A stretch of 57,667 bases of DNA from Pseudomonadota bacterium. GTDB lineage: Bacteria; Pseudomonadota; Gammaproteobacteria; Steroidobacterales; Steroidobacteraceae. The notes under the pieces were generated by a model that was not told where the DNA came from, searched no databases, and saw only the letters and a list, made by a program, of their open reading frames with translations. The translations under genes and the position numbers were made by a program. The stretch spans positions 1 through 57,667 of the forward strand of contig JAJZDW010000024.1 in NCBI GenBank assembly GCA_021851405.1, written 5' to 3'. This document shows positions 1 through 8,004 of this stretch, piece by piece; the first letter of the stretch is position 1; every line of letters begins with the position of its first letter.

Positions 1-138
1 GCCGCGGGCACGAAAACGACGCCCGAAATCGTACCAGTGGCTGAAGGTGCCTCGCGCGAAAGCGAGGCGGCAGGTGCGTTTGTATGGCTATCTCCCAAAC
101 GCTTCACCTTAAGTAAGTGCCATTGCCCCTAGCCCGCC
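1..138. other. left-edge region downstream of fnr, no confident gene
   Basis: The first plus-strand frame is open from base 1 to a TAG at 130-132, so this could be the last 43 codons of a gene that starts outside the window. Third-position composition is only weakly coding-like and I recognise no motif, so I do not call a gene. Two stem-loops lie here. One has 7-base arms at 49-55 and 62-68. The other has 7-base arms at 77-83 and 97-103. Either could end transcripts from one or both sides. Confidence 0.3.
49..68. terminator. stem-loop downstream of fnr, possible terminator
   Basis: Perfect 7-base arms GCCTCGC (49-55) and GCGAGGC (62-68) enclose a GCGAAA loop, about 70 bases beyond the fnr stop codon. 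No T-run follows on either strand, so a role as terminator is an inference from position only. Confidence 0.3.
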
Positions 139-882
139 CTAGGCGCAGTGCGGTACGCCCGCGAGCGCCGCGAGCGCATCGGGCCGCAGCACACTGATGT
201 CGCGGGCGCGTACTCGCAGCCAGCCCTCGCGCTTGAAGGTGCCGAAGGCACGACTGACGGTCTCGAGCGTCAGGCCCAGATGGCGCGCAATGTCGGCGCG
301 ACTCATGCTCAGACGGAAATCGTAGGGTGGAAAGCCGCGCCGCGCGAGGCGTTCCGACAGATCGGCGAGAAACCGCGCGACGCGGCCGCGAGCATCGGTC
401 TCGGCCAGCTCCCCGCGCAACCGCTGCGCCTCTTCGAGTGCCTGTCCCAGCAGGCGCAGCATCTCCCGGCGCAGCCCGGGCAACTGCTCGAGCAGCTGCT
501 CGAGCTTGTGCATGGGGACGCGGCAGTAGCTGAGCGGCTCGAGCGCATTGACCTCGCAGCCGTACCGTCCCGTGGCGAACCCTTCCAGGCCCACCGCCTC
601 TCCGGGCAGTACGAACCCGTGCACCTGTTCGGTGCCCTCCAGGGTGAGGCTGAAGCGCTTCGCCGAACCGCTGCGCACGACCAGCAGCGCGTCCATGGCT
701 GTCCCGGCACGCACCAAAGCCATTCCGGGGCCGAGCTGACGGCCACGCTCGACGGCCGACTCGAGCGCACGAGCCTCCGGCGCCGGCAACTGCCCGGGCA
801 GGCAGAGCGGCTTCAGCGCGCAATTGCGGCACGACACGCCGGCATGCGCCCCGGTCTCGATTTCTTCGCTGCGGATCGTCAC
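139..882 (-). CDS. fnr: FNR/ANR-type oxygen-sensing transcription regulator
   Basis: Global anaerobic regulator of the Crp/FNR family. From the GTG at 882 the protein has 247 residues. Cysteines C18, C21 and C27 (C-X2-C-X5-C) and a fourth, C109, match the four ligands of the oxygen-labile [4Fe-4S] cluster of E. coli FNR (C20, C23, C29, C122). A cyclic-nucleotide-binding-like sensor fold is followed by a helix-turn-helix whose recognition helix contains ETVSR. The E-x-x-S-R pattern is what FNR uses to read TTGAT-N4-ATCAA. An upstream in-frame TTG at 912 is possible, but GTG places the cysteines at the usual distance from the N terminus. A perfect FNR box lies 54 bases upstream (936-949) and another before ubiD, so autoregulation and control of the neighbouring ubi genes are likely. 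Family and cluster assignment are strong; the start codon is less certain. Confidence 0.93.
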   Translation of the reverse strand: MTIRSEEIETGAHAGVSCRNCALKPLCLPGQLPAPEARALESAVERGRQLGPGMALVRAGTAMDALLVVRSGSAKRFSLTLEGTEQVHGFVLPGEAVGLEGFATGRYGCEVNALEPLSYCRVPMHKLEQLLEQLPGLRREMLRLLGQALEEAQRLRGELAETDARGRVARFLADLSERLARRGFPPYDFRLSMSRADIARHLGLTLETVSRAFGTFKREGWLRVRARDISVLRPDALAALAGVPHCA

Positions 883-935
883 GATGGGCCAGTGTAGCGC
901 GCGAGCGCGCAACCCCGGCTGCGGAATGTCAGTTC

Positions 936-949
936 TTGATCAAGATCAA
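936..949. promoter_or_regulatory. perfect FNR box between fnr and ubiT
   Basis: TTGATCAAGATCAA matches the FNR consensus TTGAT-N4-ATCAA without mismatch. Its centre (942.5) is 40.5 bases upstream of the ubiT ATG at 983 and about 60 bases upstream of the fnr GTG on the other strand. One site could therefore activate ubiT and modulate fnr. Confidence 0.85.
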
Positions 950-970
950 ATTGCAGGTGCGGCCGGCCGC

Positions 971-976
971 TACGAT
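971..976 (+). promoter_or_regulatory. candidate -10 element of ubiT
   Basis: TACGAT matches TATAAT at four of six positions. It starts 28.5 bases after the centre of the FNR box, the spacing expected of a class II FNR promoter centred near -41.5. The predicted start of transcription falls at or next to the ubiT ATG. Confidence 0.45.
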
Positions 977-982
977 GGAGGG

Positions 983-1486
983 ATGATGTCGCTCCTGCCG
1001 CGCTGCCCGCCGTCCTTCGGGCCATTCGATCCGCTCGGGGAACTGTTCGTGCGGGTGTTCAACCATGCCATGCGCGGCCAGAACCTCAGCGCAGCCCTCG
1101 CGCCGCTCGACGGCAAGCGGGTGCGGATTCAGCTCACCGACGCACCGCTGCAGCTGAACCTGCGCATTGCGGGCGACCGACTGAAGGTCGCGCCGGCGCG
1201 CGAGAGTGCGCACGTCACGATACGCGGCCGGCTGGCGGATTTCGTGCGGCTTGCGAGTCGCGCCGAAGATCCCGACACCCTCTTCTTCCAGCGGCGGCTG
1301 AGTCTCGAAGGGGAAACCGAGACCGGACTCGCCATCAAGAATGCGCTGGATGCACTCGAGTGGGACTGGCGGCGCCACTGCGAAGCAGTCCTGCCGCCAG
1401 GGGCCGCACAGGTCCTGCGCGCGCTGAGCGCGCGGCTGCCGCGACCGACACTGAGCCCGCTGCGGCGACACCGCGCACCCCGGTGA
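983..1486 (+). CDS. ubiT: UbiT, SCP2-domain protein of O2-independent ubiquinone synthesis
   Basis: A protein of 167 residues (166 if the second ATG at 986 is used) with one SCP2-type lipid-binding domain. UbiT proteins of this family bind the hydrophobic ubiquinone intermediates and work with UbiU and UbiV so that the ring can be hydroxylated without oxygen. The call rests on the SCP2 features (DPLGELFVRVFNHAM near the N terminus, then a domain with the stretch DTLFFQRRLSLEGETETGL) and on ubiV and ubiU next door. The gene converges on ubiV with only four bases between the stop codons. GGAGGG at 977-982 directly precedes the double ATG, so the usual ribosome-site spacing fits 986 better than 983. 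A perfect FNR box and a class II-like -10 precede it, pointing to anaerobic induction. It could be confused with a generic sterol-carrier protein if the context were missing. Confidence 0.87.
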   Translation: MMSLLPRCPPSFGPFDPLGELFVRVFNHAMRGQNLSAALAPLDGKRVRIQLTDAPLQLNLRIAGDRLKVAPARESAHVTIRGRLADFVRLASRAEDPDTLFFQRRLSLEGETETGLAIKNALDALEWDWRRHCEAVLPPGAAQVLRALSARLPRPTLSPLRRHRAPR

Positions 1487-1490
1487 GCAA

Positions 1491-2354
1491 TCAGCGCGTC
1501 GTCTCGAACATCGGCCCGCTGCAGTAGCCCCCCGGGAGCGCGCTCGCCGGACACTGCACGGCCTGATCGCCACGCACCGCCTGCGCAAAGGCCTCAATGA
1601 CCTCCGTGAACGGCACCGCCTCGTGCGAGTGCGGGGAGATGCGCAGCATCTGCACGCCGGCGGCCTGCAGCTCACCGATGCTGCCGAGCAGATTGCGCAC
1701 CTGAGCGGACTGTGTCTGCACGCCGTTCAGGGCGAACAGCGGCTCGTGTTCACGCGTATAGACGGTCAGTCCGTCACGCTCCTCGCCGCAGACGAAATTG
1801 CACTCGTCCTTGTTGCGCCGGCGCACGCGGGCGCTGAAACACCGTGCCGAGAACGCGAGCGGCATCCGGCCATAGGCAAACACCTCGCACTCCATGTCCT
1901 GCGGCCGCTCGGTGAGCAACTCAGCGATCGCTGCGCTATCGAGCTCGAGCGGCGGTACCCAGCGCCGCGCGCCGAGTGCTCCGAGCAGCCGCAGCGTCGG
2001 CCCATTGTAGACATTCAGGTGCGGCCCGGCGACGAACGGCCGGCCGCCGGCGAGTTGCACAGCGGACATGTCATTGGCCTCGATCGTCACACTGCCGGCC
2101 GCCAGGCGCGCAAGCGCCGCCAGCTCCGATTCCGCCTCCATCAGCGCAAGGGTGGAGAAGATGACCTCTTTACCGGCGTCGGCCAAATCCCGCCCGATCG
2201 CCTCCCAATCCTCCGGCTTCACCGCGCGGCGCTTGGAGCACACCACCTCACCGAGATACACACTGTCGATCGGCGCGCTCGCCAGCATGCGGTAGAAGGC
2301 GAACACCTGTTCGCGTTCCCAGTAGTACAACAGAGGCCCGACTGACAGCTTCAT
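1491..2354 (-). CDS. ubiV: UbiV, U32 iron-sulfur protein for anaerobic ubiquinone hydroxylation
   Basis: A U32 peptidase-family protein of 287 residues from the ATG at 2354, where the protein begins MKLSVGP as UbiV homologues do; the frame is open further upstream. UbiV pairs with UbiU to hydroxylate the ubiquinone ring under anaerobic conditions, taking oxygen from a donor other than O2. The four cluster ligands known from E. coli UbiV (C39, C180, C193, C197) are matched here by C39, C172, C185 and C189, with the same 13 and 4 residue spacing in the last three. It lies 13 bases behind ubiU in the leftward ubiD-ubiU-ubiV operon and is probably driven from the FNR-box promoter before ubiD. Despite the family name, protease activity is not expected. 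Confidence 0.92.
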   Translation of the reverse strand: MKLSVGPLLYYWEREQVFAFYRMLASAPIDSVYLGEVVCSKRRAVKPEDWEAIGRDLADAGKEVIFSTLALMEAESELAALARLAAGSVTIEANDMSAVQLAGGRPFVAGPHLNVYNGPTLRLLGALGARRWVPPLELDSAAIAELLTERPQDMECEVFAYGRMPLAFSARCFSARVRRRNKDECNFVCGEERDGLTVYTREHEPLFALNGVQTQSAQVRNLLGSIGELQAAGVQMLRISPHSHEAVPFTEVIEAFAQAVRGDQAVQCPASALPGGYCSGPMFETTR

Positions 2355-2367
2355 CGCATGGATTCCT

Positions 2368-3381
2368 TCATTGCCAGGGCCTGCTGTAGGCCCCCAGAGT
2401 CTGGGCATGACCTTCGGTGAGCCGCGCGAGCGCTGCGGCCGGTGCAACCGGTGGCCGGTAGCCCGCCGGATCGCGCCGACAGGCATCGAGCGCCGCGCGC
2501 AGCGCGCGGGTCACCTGCGCGACGTACGCCGGACTTCGCTGGCGTCCCTCGACTTTGATCGCGCGGACGCCGGCGCCGAGCAACTGCGGCAGGATCTCCA
2601 GCACGTTGAGGCTGGTCGGCTCCTCCAGTGCATGCATCACCGCGCCGAGCGTCTCGAAGCGACCCTTGCACAGAGTGGGATAGCCGGCCGCTTCGTTCGG
2701 CGCAAACTCATCGATCAGCACGCCGCTCAGCCGCGCCTGGCGGCCGGTCGGCTGCTCCTGCCAGCGCACCGCGTGTGCCGGCGAGCACACGCCGTGCGTA
2801 TTGGGCGACTCCCCGGTCACGTGCGCCGAGAGAGCGCAGCGCCCCTCCACCATGATGCACAGGCTGCCGAAGCCGAACACTTCGATTTCAATGCCGCTGC
2901 GCTCGATGACACGCTGCACCTGCGCGACGGACAACACGCGCGGCAGCACCGCGCGACGGATGCCGAAGCGTTCCTGGTAGAACTGCAGCGCCCGCCAGTT
3001 GGTCGCCGAACCCTGCACCGACAGATGGCGGCCGAGCGCCGGATGGCGCTCGGCCGCATATTCGAGCAGGCCCGCATCGGCGAGAATCAGCGCATCCGCA
3101 CCGGCGTCGGCGGCCGCATCGACCGCTGCGGTCGCCGCCGCCCAGCGTGCGGGCCGCGGATATACGTTGATGGCAACGAAGACCCGCGCGCCGCGCCGGT
3201 GCGCGTATTCGACGCCGCTTGCGGCCTCCGCGGGTGAGAAATTCAGCCCCGGAAAGTTGCGCGCATTGAGTCCGTCGCGAAAGCCGAGATAGACGGCGTC
3301 GGCGCCGTTGTCGATCGCGGCGTGCAGTGCGGGCAGGCTGCCCGCCGGGCAGACCAATTCAATTCCGTTCGGTTCAGTCAC
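2368..3381 (-). CDS. ubiU: UbiU, U32 iron-sulfur partner of UbiV
   Basis: A U32-family protein of 337 residues and the partner of UbiV in the O2-independent hydroxylation steps of ubiquinone synthesis. Cysteines C175, C182, C199 and C238 have spacings of 7, 17 and 39 residues, identical to the [4Fe-4S] ligands of E. coli UbiU (C169, C176, C193, C232). The N terminus (ELVCPAGS and VYLGF) is typical of U32 proteins. Its start overlaps the end of ubiD by eight bases and ubiV follows after 13 bases, so the three genes are probably translated from one message. The related tRNA-hydroxylation U32 proteins (TrhP/YegQ) are longer, and the cluster context favours UbiU. Confidence 0.93.
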   Translation of the reverse strand: MTEPNGIELVCPAGSLPALHAAIDNGADAVYLGFRDGLNARNFPGLNFSPAEAASGVEYAHRRGARVFVAINVYPRPARWAAATAAVDAAADAGADALILADAGLLEYAAERHPALGRHLSVQGSATNWRALQFYQERFGIRRAVLPRVLSVAQVQRVIERSGIEIEVFGFGSLCIMVEGRCALSAHVTGESPNTHGVCSPAHAVRWQEQPTGRQARLSGVLIDEFAPNEAAGYPTLCKGRFETLGAVMHALEEPTSLNVLEILPQLLGAGVRAIKVEGRQRSPAYVAQVTRALRAALDACRRDPAGYRPPVAPAAALARLTEGHAQTLGAYSRPWQ

Positions 3382-4846
3382 GGCCGATGCACTCCTGCCA
3401 GAGCTGATCTACGCGCCGCTCGACGGCGGCATCGAGTCGGATCGGGCGTCCCCACTGGCGCGTCGTTTCCCCGGGCCATTTGTTGGTCGCATCGAGGCCG
3501 AGCTTCGAACCCAGCCCGCTTTCCGGGCTGGCGAAATCGAGGTAGTCGATCGGCGTCTTGTCGATCAGCATCGAATCGCGGGCCGGATCGACGCGCGTTG
3601 CGACCGCCCAGATCACTTCCTGCCAATTGCGCACGTCGATGTCCTCATCGGTGATGATCACGAACTTGGTGTACGTGAACTGGCGCAGATACGACCAGAC
3701 CGCCATCATGATCCGCCGCGCATGGCCGGGGTACTGCTTGTGAATGCTGACCACCGCGACGCGATAGGAACAGGCTTCCGGGGGCAGGTAGAAGTCGACG
3801 ATCTCCGGGAATACCCGGCGCAAAATCGGCACGAACACCTCATTGAGGGCCACTGCCATCACGGAGGGTTCATCGTGCGGGGAGCGACCCATGTAGCTGC
3901 CCTGATAGATCGCCCCGTCGCGCAGGTGCATCCGTTCGAGCGTGAGCACCGGGAAATTCGCTTGCGAGTTGTAGTACCCGGTGTGATCCCCGAACGGCCC
4001 TTCGAGCGCGGAGTCGCCCGGATGGATGAAGCCCTCGAGGACGATCTCAGCGCCCGCCGGCGCATCGAGCCCGGTCAGATCGCAGCGCACGAGGTTGCTG
4101 CGCTCCCCGCGCAGCAACCCGGCGAACTCGTACTCCGAGAGCGTATCCGGGATGGGCGCGGCTGCGGCGAGCAAGGTCGCCGGATCGGTACCGATGGCGA
4201 TCAGCACGGGGAAGGGTTCGTTCGGCCGGTCCGCCTGCCAGTCAGCGTAATCGCCCGCTCCCCCGCGGTGGGCCAGCCAGCGCATGATCAGCCGGTCGCG
4301 ACCGATGACCTGCTGGCGGTAGATCGCGACATTCTGGCGCGCCTTGCGCGTCCCGCGGGTCACCACCAGACCGAGCGTGATCAAGCGACCCGCGTCCTGC
4401 GGCCAGCAGCGCTGGATCGGCAGCAGCCCCAGGTCGATCTGCCCGCCGCCCAGGGTGTGCTCCTGAAATGGCGCGCGCGGCTGGCGGCGTGGCGCCACGT
4501 GCGCCAGCTGCGCAAATTGTGGCCAGCTGGAGAGTGCCTCACGCACGCTGCCCGGCCAGTGTGGCTCCTTCAGCGCCGCCAGCAGCTCCCCGAGCGCGCG
4601 CAGGGATCCGGCCCGCTCCTGTCCGAGGGCCGCCTCAATGCGCCGCGCGTGCCCGAACAGGTTGCCGAGCAACGCGTGGTGCGCGCCGACCGGCCGCTCG
4701 AACAGCAGCGCCGGGCCCTGCCGCTGCAGGGCCCGCAGGCACAACGAGGTGCTCTCGAGTTCCGGATCGACGGGTACGGGTACGCGGCGCAGGTCGCCGC
4801 GCTCTTGTAGGTGCGCGAGAAATGCGCGCAGGTCGTGATAAGCCAT
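3374..4846 (-). CDS. ubiD: UbiD, 4-hydroxy-3-polyprenylbenzoate decarboxylase
   Basis: A 490-residue decarboxylase of the UbiD family that removes the carboxyl group from the prenylated 4-hydroxybenzoate ring, using the prenylated flavin made by UbiX (no ubiX in this window). Family stretches are visible: [20 protein letters not shown] in the middle, [11 protein letters not shown] with the conserved active-site region, and the C-terminal region around DASNKWPGE-like [10 protein letters not shown]. Length matches E. coli UbiD (497). It is the first gene of the leftward operon with ubiU and ubiV. No ribosome-binding site is visible before the ATG, while a perfect FNR box lies 36 bases upstream, so the message may be short-leadered or leaderless. 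Placing a normally constitutive ubi gene under FNR together with ubiUV is notable. Confidence 0.95.
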   Translation of the reverse strand: MAYHDLRAFLAHLQERGDLRRVPVPVDPELESTSLCLRALQRQGPALLFERPVGAHHALLGNLFGHARRIEAALGQERAGSLRALGELLAALKEPHWPGSVREALSSWPQFAQLAHVAPRRQPRAPFQEHTLGGGQIDLGLLPIQRCWPQDAGRLITLGLVVTRGTRKARQNVAIYRQQVIGRDRLIMRWLAHRGGAGDYADWQADRPNEPFPVLIAIGTDPATLLAAAAPIPDTLSEYEFAGLLRGERSNLVRCDLTGLDAPAGAEIVLEGFIHPGDSALEGPFGDHTGYYNSQANFPVLTLERMHLRDGAIYQGSYMGRSPHDEPSVMAVALNEVFVPILRRVFPEIVDFYLPPEACSYRVAVVSIHKQYPGHARRIMMAVWSYLRQFTYTKFVIITDEDIDVRNWQEVIWAVATRVDPARDSMLIDKTPIDYLDFASPESGLGSKLGLDATNKWPGETTRQWGRPIRLDAAVERRVDQLWQECIGRD

Positions 4847-4881
4847 CCGCGCGCACGTTAAACCGCCGCGCGTCGTCCGGG

Positions 4882-4895
4882 TTGATGCGGATCAA
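4882..4895. promoter_or_regulatory. perfect FNR box upstream of ubiD-ubiU-ubiV
   Basis: TTGATGCGGATCAA matches TTGAT-N4-ATCAA exactly. Its centre (4888.5) is 42.5 bases from the ubiD start codon. On the minus strand a TTTAAC sequence (4862-4857) could act as the -10 element. This is the second perfect box within 4 kb, both next to ubiquinone genes. Confidence 0.83.
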
Positions 4896-4900
4896 TTTCC

Positions 4901-4930
4901 GTGCGACGGCGGAGCGCTCCGCCGTCGCAC
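4901..4930 (-). terminator. strong stem-loop after the RND pump operon
   Basis: Perfect 14-base arms at 4901-4914 and 4917-4930, starting GTGCGACGG, separated by two bases. It lies eight bases past the stop of the RND permease and just upstream of the ubiD FNR box, so it probably stops read-through of the pump message into the ubi operon. There is no long T-run, but ATTT follows the stem on the minus strand. Confidence 0.7.
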
Positions 4931-4937
4931 CACGACC

Positions 4938-7900
4938 CTATTCGGTGAGCGGCTCGGCGAGTGAGCGAGTGCGCTCGCGCTCGTGGTCCGCCGCCAGCAG
5001 CAGATACACGGCCGGGACGATGAACAGCGTGAACAACGTGCCAATCGACAGTCCCGTGGCAATCACCACGCCCATCGCCCGCCGTCCGGCGGCGCCCGCA
5101 CCGGTTGCGAACACCATCGGCAGCACCCCCATGACCATCGCCGCGGTGGTCATCAGGATCGGCCGCAGTCGCACCTCCGCCGCCTCCTCGATTGCCTGCA
5201 GTTTGTTGTGCCCGGCACGCTGCAGGTCGTTGGCGAACTGCACCATCAGAATGCCGTGCTTGCTGATCAGGCCCAGCAGCGTCACCAGACCGACCTGGGT
5301 GTAGATATTGAGCGTCGTCACCCCGATGTTGATGAACAGCAGCGCGCCGAACAGCGCCGCCGGCACCGACACCAGGATCACCACCGGGTCGCGGAAGCTC
5401 TCGAACAGCGCCGCGAGCGCCAGAAACACGATAATCAGCGCAAAGCCGAACGTGACCAGGAAGCTGTTCGTGCCGGTCATGAACTGGCGGGATTCACCGG
5501 CGTAGTTCGCCGTAAAGCCGCTTGGGGCCACCGACTTCAGCGCATTGCGCAGAAACGCCAAAGCCTCTCCCTGGGAAACGGCCGGAGCACCGGCGATGGT
5601 CGCTGAGTTCAGGCGCTGAAAGTGGTTGATCGACTCCGGCACGACCTCGCGCTGCAGACTGGCCACGGTGCCGAGCTGCACGATCGCACCGCTCGGTGTG
5701 CGCAGGTGATAGTCGAGGACCTGGCTCGGGTTCAGCCGGAATCGCTGCAGCACCTGCGGGATGACCTGATACGAGCGCCCCGCGAGCTCGAAGTAGTTGA
5801 CGTAGCCGCCGCCGAGCGCCGCGCCGAGCGTCGCAGCCACGTCCTGCTGCGTCAGTCCGAGATCGGCCACCTTGTACGGATTGACGACGATCTTGTCCTG
5901 CGGCTGATCAATCTTCAGATCCGAAGCGACGAAGAAGAACAATCCGCTGGCGCGCGCCTTGTCGAGCACCTTCTGCGCCACGTCATACAGGTTGCTGATG
6001 GGCTGTGCGGTGGTGATCACGAACTGCACCGGCAGACCCTGCGCGCCGGGCAGCGAGGGGAACTGGAATGCCGCGACCTGCGCCCCGGCGATGTGATTCC
6101 AGCGCTGCTGCAGCACCTGTTGAATCGCCGTGGCATTGCGGGTGCGTTGATCCCAGGGCTTGAGCAAAACGCCGCCGAAGCCTTGACTCACCGCCGGGGA
6201 GCCGATCATCTGAAACGCCTGGCGGTATTCCGGCAGGGTGCGGGCGGCTTTGAAGATCTGCTGCGTATAGGTCTGCATCTGCTGCAGGGTCGCATCCGGC
6301 GGCCCGATCAGCTGATACAGCACCACGCCCTGGTCTTCCTGCGGCGCCAGCTGCGCCTTGGAGGTCATGAACAGATAGAAAACCCCGCCGAGCAGCACGA
6401 CGCCGAGCACGATGAGCACCGGCCAGGTGCTGAGCCAGCTCGACAGCACCCGCCGGTAAGCGCTGCGCAGCCGATTGAAGGCGCGATCGAGCAGCTTCGC
6501 GAAGCGATTGTCTTCCTGGTTGCCGCGGAAGATCCGCGAACACATCATCGGCGAGAGCGTGAGCGCGATGATGGCCGAGCAGATCACGGCGCCGACCAGC
6601 GTAAAGGCGAACTGGGTGAACAGCGCACCCGTCAGGCCCGTCTGGAAGGCAATCGGCGCGTACGCCGCGACCAGCACCACGGTCATCGCGATGATCGGAC
6701 CGTTGAGTTCGTGGGCGCCGAGAATGGCCGCATCGAGTGGCGTTTTCCCTTCCTTCATGTGGCGGTCGATGTTCTCCACCACGATGATGGCATCGTCGAC
6801 CACCAGTCCGATCGCCAGCACCAGCGCGAGCAGCGTCAGCAAATTGATCGAGTAGCCGAGCGCGAGCATGAAGATGAACGCACCGACGATCGACAATGGC
6901 ATCGCCAGCGCCGGAACGGCCGAGGCGCGCGGGCTGCCGAGGAACAGAAAAATCACGACCGTGACGATCAGCAGCGTCTCGATGAGCGTGCGCACGACAT
7001 CGACGATCGAGGCATAGATGAACGTCGTGCCGTCGAACACCACCTTCTGGGTGATCCCGTTCGGCAGCTGCCGGGCAATCACCGGCAGGGCCGCCTTGAC
7101 CCGCTTGGCCACCGTCAGCACGCTGGCGCTCGGCGCGGATTTGATCCCGATGAATACGCCCGGTCGGCCGCTGAAGCGCACCGCCGCATCGTAGTTCTGC
7201 GCCCCGAGCACCACCGTGGCCACGTCCTTCAGGTGCACGATCGCACCATTCTGATCGCGGATCACGAGGTCGCGGAATGCGCGTAGGGTATGCGGGTCGG
7301 TCGAGGCGGTGAGCTTGATGCTCACCATCTGTCCTTTGGTCTCACCGGCTGCGGACAGGTAATTGTTCGCCGCCAGGGCCTGGTAGACGTCCGCGGCGGT
7401 GACGCCATGCGCGGCCATCCGATTCGGGTCGAGCCACGCGCGCAGCGCAAACGTGCGTCCGCCCAGCACTTCTGCGTTCTGCACGCCGGGAATCGCATTG
7501 AGCTGAGGCTGCACCACGCGCAGCAGGAAATCAGTCAACGCGTTGGTGGGAACGACATTACTGAAGTACCCGATGTACATCGTGTCGGTCGTCTGGTTCT
7601 TCGCCAGCTGGATGACCGGCAGCTGCGATTGCGGCGGCAACTGATTGCGCACCGCATTCACCTGCGCGCTGATTTCGGTCAGCGCGCGGTTCGCACTGTA
7701 GTTGAGCCGCAGCGTCGCGGTGATCACCGAGCTGCCCGTGCTCGAGGAGGAGGCCATGTAATCGATGCCCTGCGCCTGGGCGATCGCGGCCTCGAGCGGC
7801 TGGGTGATGAATCCGGCCACCGTCTGTGCATCCGCACCGTAGTAATCGGTGGTGACCGTGATGACCGCGCTCTGGGTCTTCGGGTACTGCGTCACCGGCA

Positions 7901-7994
7901 GCGAGAAGATCGCGCGGATGCCGAGCACCAGCATCAGCAGACTGACGACCGCCGACAGGACCGGCCGGCGGATGAATATTTCGGTGAATTTCAC
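4938..7994 (-). CDS. RND multidrug efflux permease (HAE1 family)
   Basis: An inner-membrane proton-driven efflux protein of 1018 residues, the normal size for AcrB/MexB/MdtB-like pumps. It begins with the amphipathic stretch MKFTEIFIRRPVLS and first membrane helix. The proton-relay pair is visible in GLVVDDAIIVVENIDRH (helix 4, around residue 400), and the helix-10 lysine in SKHGILMVQFAND near the C terminus. Two large periplasmic loops lie between helices 1-2 and 7-8. The adaptor gene is 10 bases upstream in the same operon. No outer-membrane channel is encoded in this operon; the nearest is the NodT-type protein at 26711. Substrates cannot be read from the sequence. The SKHGILMVQFAND-type motif fits the MexK/VexD-like branch better than classical AcrB, but that is a judgement from memory. 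Confidence 0.95.
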   Translation of the reverse strand: MKFTEIFIRRPVLSAVVSLLMLVLGIRAIFSLPVTQYPKTQSAVITVTTDYYGADAQTVAGFITQPLEAAIAQAQGIDYMASSSSTGSSVITATLRLNYSANRALTEISAQVNAVRNQLPPQSQLPVIQLAKNQTTDTMYIGYFSNVVPTNALTDFLLRVVQPQLNAIPGVQNAEVLGGRTFALRAWLDPNRMAAHGVTAADVYQALAANNYLSAAGETKGQMVSIKLTASTDPHTLRAFRDLVIRDQNGAIVHLKDVATVVLGAQNYDAAVRFSGRPGVFIGIKSAPSASVLTVAKRVKAALPVIARQLPNGITQKVVFDGTTFIYASIVDVVRTLIETLLIVTVVIFLFLGSPRASAVPALAMPLSIVGAFIFMLALGYSINLLTLLALVLAIGLVVDDAIIVVENIDRHMKEGKTPLDAAILGAHELNGPIIAMTVVLVAAYAPIAFQTGLTGALFTQFAFTLVGAVICSAIIALTLSPMMCSRIFRGNQEDNRFAKLLDRAFNRLRSAYRRVLSSWLSTWPVLIVLGVVLLGGVFYLFMTSKAQLAPQEDQGVVLYQLIGPPDATLQQMQTYTQQIFKAARTLPEYRQAFQMIGSPAVSQGFGGVLLKPWDQRTRNATAIQQVLQQRWNHIAGAQVAAFQFPSLPGAQGLPVQFVITTAQPISNLYDVAQKVLDKARASGLFFFVASDLKIDQPQDKIVVNPYKVADLGLTQQDVAATLGAALGGGYVNYFELAGRSYQVIPQVLQRFRLNPSQVLDYHLRTPSGAIVQLGTVASLQREVVPESINHFQRLNSATIAGAPAVSQGEALAFLRNALKSVAPSGFTANYAGESRQFMTGTNSFLVTFGFALIIVFLALAALFESFRDPVVILVSVPAALFGALLFINIGVTTLNIYTQVGLVTLLGLISKHGILMVQFANDLQRAGHNKLQAIEEAAEVRLRPILMTTAAMVMGVLPMVFATGAGAAGRRAMGVVIATGLSIGTLFTLFIVPAVYLLLAADHERERTRSLAEPLTE

Positions 7995-8004
7995 GCCGGC
8001 CGCC

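Noticed and set aside
1-132. Open plus-strand frame at the left edge, possibly the end of a gene
   Set aside because: Only 43 codons, weak third-position GC bias, no recognised motif; cannot be told from chance in GC-rich DNA.
3308-4810. 500-codon open frame antisense to ubiD, and similar long antisense frames over RND, cyd and ABC genes
   Set aside because: They mirror well-conserved genes on the other strand, have unlikely compositions (Arg, His, Gln, Pro rich) and no motifs; expected by chance in high-GC coding DNA.
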